A stretch of DNA of 64,000 nucleotides from Azospirillum agricola (GTDB taxonomy: Bacteria; Pseudomonadota; Alphaproteobacteria; Azospirillales; Azospirillaceae): the NCBI RefSeq assembly GCF_017876095.1, contig NZ_JAGINM010000027.1:1-64000 (forward strand), given 5' to 3'. Shown piece by piece: positions 49,624 to 56,909 of the stretch. A model generated the notes under the pieces. It was given only the letters and a program-made list of their open reading frames with translations. It was not told the DNA's origin and did not search any database. The first letter of the stretch is position 1. Every line of letters starts with the position of its first letter. The position numbers and the translations under genes are program-made.

Positions 49624-49985
49624 TCAGATGGGGGCTTTGTCCCACGGGCGCAGCCCCGCCAGCCGCTCGACCAGCGCCACCTCGGCCGAGAAATCGGCCG
49701 CTCCGCCGTCGAGGTCCTCGGCGATCTCCTCCGCCAGCTCCCAGATCGGCTCGCGCGGCGTGACGGTTCCCGCGCCGTAGCCGTTGACCACGGCCATGGC
49801 CATGGCGTGCAGCCGGAGCAGCTGCGCCCGCACCCGCAGCCGGCGCGCTTCCGAAATGTCGTCGCTGCGGTCCACCGCATCGACGGCGCGGAGCAGGTCG
49901 GCGGCGGCGGGAGCGTTCGCGCTTGCAGCCGGTCCAGGGTTTCCTGGTCGACCGGGCCATACCGCGTCTCAATCGTCTTGCTCAT
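49624..49985 (-). pseudogene. Frameshifted hypothetical gene
   Basis: ATG 49985 starts a protein-like frame (MSKTIETRYGPVDQETLDRL). Near 49920 this frame becomes nonsense, while another frame continues with convincing protein (ADLLRAVDAVDRSDDISEAR, then LLRLHAMAMAVVNGYGAG) to a stop at 49624. One base gained or lost around 49915-49922 would restore a single gene of about 120 residues. The shift lies inside a 30-base inverted repeat shared with the neighbouring gene (50006-50035). Sequencing error is an alternative. Confidence 0.6.
49901..49930 (-). repeat. Inverted repeat, left arm
   Basis: Read on the minus strand it matches 50006-50035 on the plus strand at 29 of 30 bases (one T/C difference). 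The two arms lie in adjacent leftward genes, 75 bases apart. Confidence 0.8.
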
Positions 49986-50371
49986 GCGCTCCCCTTATCA
50001 CATCCGGCCGCAAGCGCGAACGCTCCCGCCGCCGCCTCCCACAGCGCCACCACCCGCTCGCCGGTCCAGCACAGCTGACGGCGCGCCAGCCCGGCCGCCT
50101 CCTCGATGGTGAGCGCGCGCACGGTCACTGTCTCGACGCCATCGCGCCGCAGGATCACCGCGCGCCAGTCCACTTTGTGGGCCTCGCGGTCGGCCGCCGC
50201 CGTCTCGGCCCGGATCTGTGCCGGCGACTTCCACGCCCAGGTCCGGGCGATCAGGTCGGCGCCGGCCTCGGTCAGCGCCCAGCCCTGGCCACCGCGCGGC
50301 CCCGGCGCCGGCACCGCCAGCCCGCGCGCCACCCACGCCGCGGTCAATTCGGCCACGCGCTCCTTGGTCAT
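49982..50371 (-). CDS. Hypothetical protein, possibly N-terminally truncated (129 aa)
   Basis: The frame contains ERVAELTAAWVARGLAVPAP and GWALTEAGADLIARTW, which looks like a winged-helix end. The ATG at 50371 has no ribosome site, and protein-like sequence in the same frame continues upstream (RSAADVAAQLTFRDQRTP) without a start codon, so the gene has probably lost its front. It overlaps the frameshifted gene by 4 bases. Confidence 0.5.
   Translation of the reverse strand: MTKERVAELTAAWVARGLAVPAPGPRGGQGWALTEAGADLIARTWAWKSPAQIRAETAAADREAHKVDWRAVILRRDGVETVTVRALTIEEAAGLARRQLCWTGERVVALWEAAAGAFALAAGCDKGSA
50006..50035 (+). repeat. Inverted repeat, right arm
   Basis: Partner of 49901-49930 with 29/30 identity. 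Together they could form a long hairpin. Confidence 0.8.
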
Positions 50372-50671
50372 CGGCGTCCGCTGGTCGCGGAACGTCAGCT
50401 GGGCGGCGACGTCGGCCGCTGAGCGCCGCCGCCCTGGTGGCCGTTCTAAGCAGAGGGGACGGGAGGCGCCGCGGCGATATCGCTGGCTGCCGCCTCTCAG
50501 ACTGCCCCCCGTTACTTCCGTGGGACCTAGTTCCTACGGCCGAGGTCATCCCCCCTACGGGCTTTCCGGCTATCAAACCAGACTGCCTAGAAAGCTTCAG
50601 ACTGGACACCAGATTCAGAATCGTACCGCCGGACGGTGCTTTGTCCGGCGGTCGATCCCGCAACCCCAAAA
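50372..50671. other. Intergenic region with gene remnant and hairpin
   Basis: Its left part is the start-less continuation of the 49982-50371 gene. ACCGCCGGAC/GTCCGGCGGT forms a perfect 10-bp hairpin at 50625-50652, suitable as a terminator in either direction. No intact gene is seen. Confidence 0.45.
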
Positions 50672-50764
50672 GTGGAGACCACGACGCTCGACATCGCGGT
50701 AAGCCTGCGCGTCCGCCTGCGCGTTCGCCGCTGGACGCTCACCGTCAGCTTCGGCCGCCGGTGA
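50672..50764 (+). CDS. Small basic peptide before a perfect terminator (30 aa)
   Basis: From GTG 50672 the frame reads VETTTLDIAVSLRVRLRVRR and ends WTLTVSFGRR, followed six bases later by a perfect hairpin. The regular beta-like pattern suggests a real peptide or the 3' end of a lost gene. No ribosome site is clear. Confidence 0.35.
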   Translation: METTTLDIAVSLRVRLRVRRWTLTVSFGRR

Positions 50765-50769
50765 GCGAC

Positions 50770-50801
50770 AACGGGAGCGGTGTTCGCCCACCGCTCCCGT
50801 T
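50770..50801 (+). terminator. Perfect 13-bp terminator hairpin
   Basis: AACGGGAGCGGTG pairs perfectly with CACCGCTCCCGTT around a 6-base loop (TTCGCC). CCTTG follows. Confidence 0.7.
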
Positions 50802-50915
50802 CCTTGATGTCGTTCCGAAAGACGCCGTTGCAAGGCGGCGTCTGGCCATCCGCCGAGCCCCCCCCGAACGCCCGGCATATGCGCCTCAGCACCAGAGACC
50901 TCGGCCCTCGCCCGA

Positions 50916-51224
50916 TCAGTCGATCAGGCTGCCCTCGACCTGTTGCACCACAGCCGCGTTGACAGCGATGCAGTCGCCTGTTGCGCGGCTGTCCGCCCCG
51001 AGCGTCAGCCAGTACACGGAGGGAAAGGCGCCGGCCGTGGCGTTGAACAGATGCACCACCAGCTTTCCGTCGGCGCTGATGGCTTCGCACTGGCCGGTGA
51101 CGTGCCCGCCCCCCGGGTTGGTAGCCGAAAAGGTTCCATCGTCGAATTCCACCTTCACAGTCCAGGGGTGGGGGTGTCCCGGCGTGCGCGTGGTACCTTC
51201 GAAACGCTTCCACATGATGGACAT
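50916..51224 (-). CDS. Hypothetical protein (102 aa)
   Basis: ATG 51224 follows GGAGAGGAAACG. A beta-rich small protein: TVKVEFDDGTFSATNPGGGH, then QCEAISADGKLVVHLFNA and CIAVNAAVVQQVEGSLID. No family is recognised. It is the only apparently intact gene between the decayed segments on both sides. Confidence 0.55.
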   Translation of the reverse strand: MSIMWKRFEGTTRTPGHPHPWTVKVEFDDGTFSATNPGGGHVTGQCEAISADGKLVVHLFNATAGAFPSVYWLTLGADSRATGDCIAVNAAVVQQVEGSLID

Positions 51225-51472
51225 GGACGTTTCCTCTCCGCTGTTCGCGTGCGGCGTGATCGCGCACGCACTCACCATTGTCCTGAATGCAACGTTTCCT
51301 CCGCAAAGGTTTATCTTGGGTCACCAATAGCCAATTCTGCCTAGTACGGCTTAGGTGTTTTTCCGTTTTCGGCGGTTCCGCCGCGCCCGGCACTCCATTC
51401 GTTGGGTTGGGTCTTCACGACTCACAACCCGACTGGCGAATGCCGCGACGGGCGCCGGAGCGGCCTTGCCCC

Positions 51473-51660
51473 CTACCAGACGAGGCGACTGGCGGGGCGG
51501 CAGAACGCGGGCTCGAACGCGACGCTGTTCGAGGCGAGGCTGGCGGCGTTCTGGCTGTTGTCGATGTTGATGCGGTAGGGCTCCGGGTCGCCGATCAGCG
51601 CCGTGACGAAGTCGTTGGCGATCACATAAGACCCTGATCCACCCCGGAAGCCCCAGCACC
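51473..51660 (-). pseudogene. C-terminal gene remnant without start
   Basis: On the minus strand the frame reads RCWGFRGGSGSYVIANDFVT, then GDPEPYRINIDNSQNAASLA and FCRPASRLVW before TAG. This is convincing protein sequence, but no start codon with a ribosome site precedes it. It breaks off near 51660, where plus-strand coding sequence begins. It is the tail end of a gene cut by a rearrangement. The family is not recognised. Confidence 0.5.
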
Positions 51661-51921
51661 GACCGGCTGCACGCCACCTACCTCGGCACCCCGCACGATC
51701 CCGGCCCCATCACCATCCGGCGGCTGCGCCTCGCCCCTCCCAAGATCGGGGCGGAGGAGACCGCGGCGATTTACGCCCGGCAGGATGCGATCGATCAGGC
51801 CCGGGCGCGCGACATCCTATTCCGCTGGGCCGAGGAGGAGGACGCCCGTTCCAAGAAGATCTGGGCGGACCACCTCAGGGACTACCTCAAGGATCACCCC
51901 ATGCCGCCGCGCTCGACCTGA
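51631..51921 (+). pseudogene. C-terminal gene remnant without start (plus strand)
   Basis: A plus-strand frame reads TLIHPGSPSTDRLHATYLGT, then RRLRLAPPKIGAEETAAIYA and ILFRWAEEEDARSKKIWADH before TGA at 51919-51921. Codon use and composition are clearly protein-coding, but no start codon is available. The frame meets the opposite remnant (51473-51660) at its 5' side, so both were probably joined by a deletion or insertion. The family is not recognised. Confidence 0.5.
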
Positions 51922-51990
51922 TCCGGAGGCTCGACCACCGCGCTCCCGAACGGCGCCGTCCACGCGAACCGCGGTCAGGCGATTTGAGGA

Positions 51991-52018
51991 TTGACAACGG
52001 CCCCTCTCGGCGTATATA
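51991..52018 (+). promoter_or_regulatory. Sigma-70-like promoter of brnTA
   Basis: TTGACA (51991-51996) and TATATA (52013-52018) are separated by 16 bases, a near-consensus promoter about 150 bases before brnT. BrnA-type antitoxins normally repress their own promoter. Confidence 0.7.
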
Positions 52019-52031
52019 CAAAACGTATTGA

Positions 52032-52063
52032 CGATATGGAGGTGTTTCAGCACCCCCATATCG
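52032..52063 (+). promoter_or_regulatory. Long inverted repeat in the brnTA leader
   Basis: CGATATGGAGGTG pairs with CACCCCCATATCG (12 of 13) around TTTCAG, just after the expected transcript start. It may be the BrnA operator or an RNA hairpin that limits expression. Confidence 0.55.
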
Positions 52064-52117
52064 CCATGTCCTCCGCGCGGGAATCCTGCCCGCGTGATCT
52101 TAGAAGGAAGCGAATCG

Positions 52118-52192
52118 ATGATTGATTTCAACCTGGGCCTGAGGCCGCGAAACCTGTGTGAGGAAGAGAATGGAATTCGAATGGAACGCTGA
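52118..52192 (+). CDS. Possible leader peptide overlapping brnT (24 aa)
   Basis: ATG 52118 with AAGGAAG upstream opens a 24-residue frame (MIDFNLGLRPRNLCEEENGI...) that ends 20 bases inside brnT in another frame. It could couple translation to the toxin gene. Evidence is only the ribosome site and position. Confidence 0.3.
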   Translation: MIDFNLGLRPRNLCEEENGIRMER

Positions 52193-52472
52193 AAAGGCCG
52201 AAAAGAACCTTAAAAATCACAAGGTTGACTTTGAGAAGGCTATTTGTGTATTCGAGGGGCCAACGGTGGAGCGGGTCGATCCGCGCAACTACGGTGGCGA
52301 AACTCGGTTTGTAACTTTTGGAATTGTGGACGGCCGTCTTCTGGCGGTGGTCTACACTTGGCGCGGCAACACCTGCCGCATCATATCGGCAAGAAAGGCC
52401 AACGAACGTGAGCAACGAGCGTATCATTCGGCGCTCCTTAGTCACGGCTCGGAAACCGACAGCTCCGACTGA
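52170..52472 (+). CDS. brnT: BrnT-type toxin
   Basis: This 100-residue protein has the BrnT pattern: MEFEWNAEKAEKNLKNHKVD, then FEKAICVFEGPTVER and TRFVTFGIVDGRLLAVVYTW with RIISARKANERE at the end. BrnT is a ribonuclease of RelE-like fold that stops translation. ATG 52170 follows AGGAAGAG. The antitoxin gene starts 65 bases before its stop, in another frame, as is usual for this pair. It probably ensures element maintenance. Confidence 0.9.
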   Translation: MEFEWNAEKAEKNLKNHKVDFEKAICVFEGPTVERVDPRNYGGETRFVTFGIVDGRLLAVVYTWRGNTCRIISARKANEREQRAYHSALLSHGSETDSSD

Positions 52473-52734
52473 ATGGTCGGAGTTTGATGCCCAGACCGAT
52501 GCCGACATCGAGGTCGCTGTTCGCAGCGACCTCGATGCCGCTCCCTTGGCCGACGACGCATGGTTTGAAACCGCCCGCGTCGTCGAACCCAACACCAAGC
52601 AGGCGGTGAGCATTCGGCTGGACCGAGACGTGCTGGAGTGGTTCCGCACCCACAGCGACCGTTACCAGACCAAGATGAACAACGTTCTCCGTGCCTATAT
52701 GGAGCACGAAAAGCGCGCCAGAACCGGCGCCTAA
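52408..52734 (+). CDS. brnA: BrnA-type antitoxin
   Basis: This 108-residue protein starts at GTG 52408 and has the BrnA C-terminal ribbon-helix-helix: VSIRLDRDVLEWFRTHSDRY then QTKMNNVLRAYMEHEK. The N-terminal part wraps the toxin. It should neutralise BrnT and repress the promoter at 51991-52018. Confidence 0.9.
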   Translation: MSNERIIRRSLVTARKPTAPTEWSEFDAQTDADIEVAVRSDLDAAPLADDAWFETARVVEPNTKQAVSIRLDRDVLEWFRTHSDRYQTKMNNVLRAYMEHEKRARTGA

Positions 52735-52749
52735 CCCTCTCCCCCAACC

Positions 52750-52784
52750 GACAAAGGCGCTCCGCGAACCGGGGCGCCTTTGTC
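52750..52784 (+). terminator. Terminator of brnTA
   Basis: GACAAAGGCGC pairs perfectly with GCGCCTTTGTC over 11 bp around a 13-base loop, 16 bases after the brnA stop. Confidence 0.8.
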
Positions 52785-52832
52785 ATGTTCGCGGCGACAG
52801 AGTATGGGCGTTATGGAACGCCCCCCCCAGGC

Positions 52833-53034
52833 TCACGTCGCCGCCGGGCGTCCAACCGCTCGCGCTCTGCCGTCGCTAGGGTGATCCAGTACCGCCGATG
52901 CCGAATCCTGCCACTCGTCGGCGCGCTGCGCCAGAGCCTCGAAGCGGGACGCCACCCCCCTCGGTTACTCCGGCCGCGCGCCCCGCCTCGACCAGCACGT
53001 CGACGGAGGCGGGCTTGTTAGTCTTTCGCATCAT
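52833..53034 (-). pseudogene. Small gene frameshifted in a G6 run
   Basis: From ATG 53034 the frame reads MMRKTNKPASVDVLVEAGRA and AGVTEG. At the six-G run (C6 at 52955-52960 on the plus strand) the sensible frame switches to ASRFEALAQRADEWQDSASA and continues to TGA at 52833. Removing one G joins both parts into one protein of about 65 residues. A sequencing error or phase variation could explain it. The family is unknown. Confidence 0.5.
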
Positions 53035-53181
53035 CGTCTTCTTGGATGGTGCGCGGCAGGCAACCTCGCAGGCTCTGGCCCGGCGCCGAGTGATTTGATA
53101 CGGTTGTGATGGTGTCAAGAATTGTGGCTGCTGCTCCCAAAAGCCGCACGGGGGTGCGAGGCCCGAAAGCCGTAGGCGGGG

Positions 53182-54072
53182 TCAGGCGACGTCGTCGATA
53201 TGCCGAAACCCGAGGAACACCGGCAGTCGTGGTCGATCCTTGGTACCGCAGGGCTGATACTTCACCTTGACCAGCTTCCCGACGAGGCCGTCGCGGCTCG
53301 ACCAGAGTTCTGCACGCTGCGCATCGGAGAAGCCGGATCCGACATTGAACGGGAGATCGAAGGACGGGGCGCGACAGACCAGAGCGCCAAGGATGCCGGC
53401 GGCCAACAGGCCCTCACGGCTGATGCTGCGTTCGGTGTAGCCGAGGGCGTTGACGGTGGCGGCGTTGGCGTTCCGGTGCAGCTCCTCCACGCCGATTACC
53501 TCGGCCTCGAAGTCGACGAACCGCTTCAGCTTCAGCAACCCGGCTTCCGCCAGTGTGGAGCGGCCGAACTTGTAGGCGGCATCGGGGCGGCGGAGCATGA
53601 CGCCCTCGTACCCCGCGCTGAGGCATTCTGCCTCAAACGCTTCCAGGTCGGCCGGGCAGGTCACCAAGCGCTGTTCGACGATCCGGACGAAGGGTGGGAG
53701 ATCCCTGCCGCGCAGCTGCTGCAGGCGGTCCGAAAAGCCCTGGGAGGGGTCGGACAGGTCGTCGAAGACATGGAAGGTGAAGGCGGGCTTGCCCTTCTTG
53801 GTCATGATGGCGGAGGTGGAAACGCTGAACGCATCGAAGGCCGTCGGATCGCCGGCCGTGATCTCGCCGTCCAGGTCGCGCAACCCCTCAGCCGCGAGCA
53901 TGGCGCGGATGTGCTCGTTCGGGATCGGGCGCAGCGTGTTGGACAGCGCACCTGCGTCGGGGCGGGTCACGCAACGGATCCCATCAATCTTGGGCGATGC
54001 GAGGAGGGGATAGGGGAGGTCGGTGATCGAGCCGGCGGATTCGGCGCGCATGGGCTTGAACGGCTTGTCCAT
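53182..54072 (-). CDS. ATP-dependent DNA ligase
   Basis: This 296-residue protein has nucleotidyltransferase motif I SPKIDGIR with the AMP-accepting Lys28, motif III-like LDGEITAGD, motif IV EGVMLR and motif V LLKLKRF. The OB-fold end (GKLVKVKYQPCGTKDRPRLP) follows. This is the compact T7-type phage ligase. It seals nicks made in replication and repair. It is the last of three leftward genes. Confidence 0.9.
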   Translation of the reverse strand: MDKPFKPMRAESAGSITDLPYPLLASPKIDGIRCVTRPDAGALSNTLRPIPNEHIRAMLAAEGLRDLDGEITAGDPTAFDAFSVSTSAIMTKKGKPAFTFHVFDDLSDPSQGFSDRLQQLRGRDLPPFVRIVEQRLVTCPADLEAFEAECLSAGYEGVMLRRPDAAYKFGRSTLAEAGLLKLKRFVDFEAEVIGVEELHRNANAATVNALGYTERSISREGLLAAGILGALVCRAPSFDLPFNVGSGFSDAQRAELWSSRDGLVGKLVKVKYQPCGTKDRPRLPVFLGFRHIDDVA

Positions 54073-54126
54073 GGTGGTTCTCCATCAGGTATCGACGAAC
54101 CGGCCGGCGCTGCGCCGGTGCGGGGG

Positions 54127-54366
54127 TCAGACGGGGAGGGAGGAGGGGTCGGCGAACTGGGGCTGGCCGTTGAGCAGGTCCGACGCGGCTTGGAGTTCGT
54201 CGCGATCGGCGCAGCAGATGCGAAGAAGTTCGTCGTACCGCTTCAGCGTTGCGACCGAACCGATCCATCGGCCGCCCAGATGGGCTTCGAGCTTGCGCGC
54301 TGAAACCCGGGTGATGCTGTAGTCCTGGAAGTCGAAGCTGGAGCCGACCGCGATGTGAAAGGCCAT
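54127..54366 (-). CDS. Hypothetical protein (79 aa)
   Basis: The frame upstream of ATG 54366 overlaps its neighbour in nonsense, so the short form is used. It contains SFDFQDYSITRVSARKLEAH and LRICCADRDELQAASDLLNG. Unrecognised. It lies between the ligase gene and the 54483 gene. Confidence 0.55.
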   Translation of the reverse strand: MAFHIAVGSSFDFQDYSITRVSARKLEAHLGGRWIGSVATLKRYDELLRICCADRDELQAASDLLNGQPQFADPSSLPV

Positions 54367-54482
54367 GGTTCGCCTCAGAGAAAGGCCGCCGGACCCGTGA
54401 GCCCGGCGGCAAGTCGATCCGGAATGCATCGCGCGGGGAGCGCGGTGCGGGCGGTGCGGTAGGAGCCGCGTTTTTCCTCGTT

Positions 54483-55061
54483 TCAGGCGTAGCTGGACTC
54501 GTGATGGCCGCGGTAAATCCGCATGGAGCCGACCTCCGTGAAATCGGTCCGGGTCGCCCATTGGCAGTCGGAAATCTTGATGCCGTTGGCCTGGGCCTTC
54601 CGGCGGATGGGTTCGCCGACATACTCGCCGGGCTGCGGGGCGGTCAGTTCCTGGCACCACCCGGTGCTCTTGCGGACCTTTGCGACCTGACGCAACACCA
54701 CCATGGCGCCGCGGACCTCGACAACTTCGAAATACTCGACGTTCGTCTGCTCGTAGCCCCAGCACGTGTTGAGGATGTCACCAACCTTGTAGTCGTTCTG
54801 GTACTGGCGCCGCTCGTCGCGCCGCTTCTGCGCAGCGGCAAGCGTCTTCCGTCGGGATTCGAAGTACATGACAACGCACTTTTCCCGGCGGGCGGCGCTG
54901 CTGAAGGAGAAATGGTAATCGGGTTTCCCGGCCTTGCCATGGTAGCCGATGGCCATCAGGCGCCCATTGCGCTCGTAGATGTAGGCCACGGCGTCGGACT
55001 GCTTGTCGGTCACCTTGACGGCGCCGGGCGGGGTGTAGCGGGGGAGATTGCGGGAAGCCAT
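54483..55061 (-). CDS. Hypothetical phage protein (192 aa)
   Basis: ATG 55061 has AGAGG seven bases upstream. The N-terminal half (DKQSDAVAYIYERNGRLMAI, YHFSFSSAARREKCVVMYFE) and centre (CWGYEQTNVEYFEVVEVRGA) are typical of a phage protein often found in early regions; the function is unknown. Its promoter side faces the HTH gene at 55239 and shares two operators with it. Confidence 0.65.
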   Translation of the reverse strand: MASRNLPRYTPPGAVKVTDKQSDAVAYIYERNGRLMAIGYHGKAGKPDYHFSFSSAARREKCVVMYFESRRKTLAAAQKRRDERRQYQNDYKVGDILNTCWGYEQTNVEYFEVVEVRGAMVVLRQVAKVRKSTGWCQELTAPQPGEYVGEPIRRKAQANGIKISDCQWATRTDFTEVGSMRIYRGHHESSYA

Positions 55062-55166
55062 GATCTGCCTCTTCGGGTGCGCCATGAAGGGCGTAGGGGA
55101 ATTTGGGAGGGACGGTGCAGCCATCGCGTATGCGGGCTGGGATCGGGTCCCGATGGCTCACATATA

Positions 55167-55222
55167 GCGAACAAAGTTCGCTCCGTCAACGGGAAAGCTC
55201 GGCTTGTGCGAAAAAAGTTCGC
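55167..55222. promoter_or_regulatory. Two operators between divergent genes
   Basis: GCGAACAAAGTTCGC (55167-55181) is a perfect 6-3-6 palindrome and GCGAAAAAAGTTCGC (55208-55222) differs by one base. The second overlaps the spacer of a promoter with TTGTGC (55204-55209) and TATATT (55227-55232), 17 bases apart, that serves the HTH gene at 55239. Both should also affect the leftward gene at 55061. Confidence 0.8.
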
Positions 55223-55238
55223 GCGGTATATTCTGTTG

Positions 55239-55454
55239 ATGGACAGGCAGCAATTCGAGGCGTGGCGCCAGGAAATGGGCCACACCTCAACGACCCAAAC
55301 CGCTGAAACCTTAGGGGTTACGAAGCGTCTCGTTGAAATGTATCGGGCCGGCGGGAAGCCGGTTAGCCGAACGGTTGAGCTTTTGTGCGAAGCGCTGCGC
55401 CGGCTGAACAGGATTGATGCGGCAGTGCGAGGCGAAAAAAGTTCGCAGCAATAG
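55239..55454 (+). CDS. Autoregulated HTH protein (71 aa)
   Basis: ATG 55239 coincides with the expected start of RNA (seven bases after TATATT), so the mRNA is probably leaderless. The HTH reads STTQTAETLGVTKRLVEMYR followed by GGKPVSRTVELLCEALRRL. Two copies of the GCGAA-GTTCGC operator lie on each side of the gene, so it very likely represses itself and its divergent and downstream neighbours. A Cro- or CI-like switch role is inferred. Confidence 0.8.
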   Translation: MDRQQFEAWRQEMGHTSTTQTAETLGVTKRLVEMYRAGGKPVSRTVELLCEALRRLNRIDAAVRGEKSSQQ

Positions 55455-55478
55455 CTTGCGGAAGCGAAAATAGTTCGC
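55432..55478. promoter_or_regulatory. Two operators downstream of the HTH gene
   Basis: GCGAAAAAAGTTCGC (55432-55446), overlapping the 3' end of the HTH gene, and GCGAAAATAGTTCGC (55464-55478) lie 32 bases apart, before the gene at 55544. They match the pair at 55167-55222. Confidence 0.8.
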
Positions 55479-55543
55479 TACGATCGTTCCCAGATGAAAC
55501 ACGCGTTCGCTTTGGCTGAGCGCGCCTCACTGGAGATACCGCG

Positions 55544-56866
55544 ATGTCGCAGATGCCCGCCGCCGCCTTCGGAACCACTGCCTTCCAGTGCGGTGCGCAC
55601 CGGGCGGAAGTCACCATCGAGAGCGATCGCCGCACCTATCGCGTCGGTCGCCTGCGGATCGTCCAGTACGCCGCGCACAAGCCCGACGGCGGGCTGCCGT
55701 TGTTCAGCGAAGAGGCTGACACAGCCCGCGACCGCATCCTAGCCAAGGCCGGAAAGCGTCGTCACAAGCCGTCGAAGGCCGGTGGGGCTGGCCGGGTTGA
55801 TCGCATGGATCAGCAGCGCATGGCGATCGAGTATGCCCGCTGGCTGGCTGTCCGCGACGGGATCGACCTGCCGTTATCCTGCAAAGGGGTGGTGTCCTAC
55901 GAATCGGTTCAGGTGCCTGGCGCAACGCGTGCGGAGTGCCGTCCCTTCCAGGTCACTTTCTGGTCAGATGTGAAGTACACCCGCTATGGGCAGAGGGAGG
56001 AGGCCGCCGGTGAGGTGCTGGCGCGGATCGAGATCCCGCACTGGGATCACGTCCCGACGGTGGAGGAGGTGAGCATCGAGCCAGAGCAGGCGCAGCCGAG
56101 CGACGTTTCGCACGCGGCCGGCGCTGAAGTCGTGGCCGCTGAGCAGAACGACACCCCCGCTCCCATCGCGGCGGACGCGCCTTGCGCGGTGTATGTGGTC
56201 GCGGTTGAGGCAACACCGGCCGGGATGGCGGCCCACGCTACGGTGCACGTGGTCACCCATCTCGCGCCCCTGGGGGAGGCTGGCACCTTTACGTGCGCCA
56301 GTTCCATCCTTGGCGACACCCCTCGGTATCGAGGGGGAGGGGCGGCCGACAAGGCTCATGCCCATGGTGTCAGAGCCGCAGTAGCGCACGCGACCAAGGC
56401 CCATGGAGTGGGCAGGGTTTACGCCGTGGACTCGTTCGATGCGCTGCGAAGCGTGCTCGCCAGATGGGCTGAGGAGGCGGCGGCGCGGTCGGAGACAGGG
56501 AAGACGGAAGCCCCGGCCAACGATGGCAGTGCGGCACCCCAGCGCCTGGAAAATGTTACCCATGAGGTAACGAAACTCTTGCGCCCCGTCTCGCGTAATG
56601 TTACCTATAAGGTAACAGACGGGGGCAAGAATGCCGATCACGGCCATCAAGCACAAGGGGTTACGAGAGCTGTTCGAGAAAGGGCGTTCCGGCAAGGTCG
56701 CGAAGAACCTGCAGGCCAACGCCATTCTCATCATGGACCATCTGGACGCAATCGCGTCGCTGGAAGACTGCGAGGGGGTCAAGGATTTTCACCCCCTCAA
56801 AGGCGACCGCCTAGGCGAGTACAGCATGCACGTGTCCGGAAACTGGTGCATCACGTTCACTTTTGA
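55544..56866 (+). CDS. Hypothetical protein whose frame runs through higB (440 aa)
   Basis: The first 290 residues look protein-like (AEVTIESDRRTYRVGRLRIV, ARWLAVRDGIDLPLSCKGVV, RPFQVTFWSDVKYTRYGQRE). From residue about 335 the composition changes, and the last 75 residues overlap higB in another frame and are Arg/His/Gly-rich. The original stop was probably lost when the higBA module arrived, or the tail is a real overlap. The family is unknown. Two operators upstream place it under the HTH protein. Confidence 0.55.
   Translation: MSQMPAAAFGTTAFQCGAHRAEVTIESDRRTYRVGRLRIVQYAAHKPDGGLPLFSEEADTARDRILAKAGKRRHKPSKAGGAGRVDRMDQQRMAIEYARWLAVRDGIDLPLSCKGVVSYESVQVPGATRAECRPFQVTFWSDVKYTRYGQREEAAGEVLARIEIPHWDHVPTVEEVSIEPEQAQPSDVSHAAGAEVVAAEQNDTPAPIAADAPCAVYVVAVEATPAGMAAHATVHVVTHLAPLGEAGTFTCASSILGDTPRYRGGGAADKAHAHGVRAAVAHATKAHGVGRVYAVDSFDALRSVLARWAEEAAARSETGKTEAPANDGSAAPQRLENVTHEVTKLLRPVSRNVTYKVTDGGKNADHGHQAQGVTRAVRERAFRQGREEPAGQRHSHHGPSGRNRVAGRLRGGQGFSPPQRRPPRRVQHARVRKLVHHVHF
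56555..56616. promoter_or_regulatory. Two palindromic operators before higBA
   Basis: GTTACCCATGAGGTAAC (56555-56571) and GTTACCTATAAGGTAAC (56600-56616) share the GTTACC-N5-GGTAAC form, 45 bases apart, in front of ATG 56631. HigA-type antitoxins autoregulate through such palindromes. They lie inside the end of the 55544 frame. Confidence 0.8.
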
Positions 56867-56909
56867 CGGAACGGATGTTACGATTCTGGACTTGGAGGAC
56901 TATCACTGA
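56631..56909 (+). CDS. higB: HigB-type toxin (RelE/ParE fold)
   Basis: This 92-residue protein has the HigB pattern: HKGLRELFEKGRSGKVAKNL near the start, LEDCEGVKDFHPLKGDRLGE and YSMHVSGNWCITFTFDGTDV, with the closing DLEDYH. HigB cuts mRNA on the ribosome. It is toxin-first, as is usual for higBA. The antitoxin start overlaps its stop by one base (TGATG). Confidence 0.92.
   Translation: MPITAIKHKGLRELFEKGRSGKVAKNLQANAILIMDHLDAIASLEDCEGVKDFHPLKGDRLGEYSMHVSGNWCITFTFDGTDVTILDLEDYH

Noticed and set aside
53200..54303. Plus-strand frame opposite the DNA ligase
   Set aside because: Ligase motifs with Lys28 are on the minus strand; the plus frame is antisense only.
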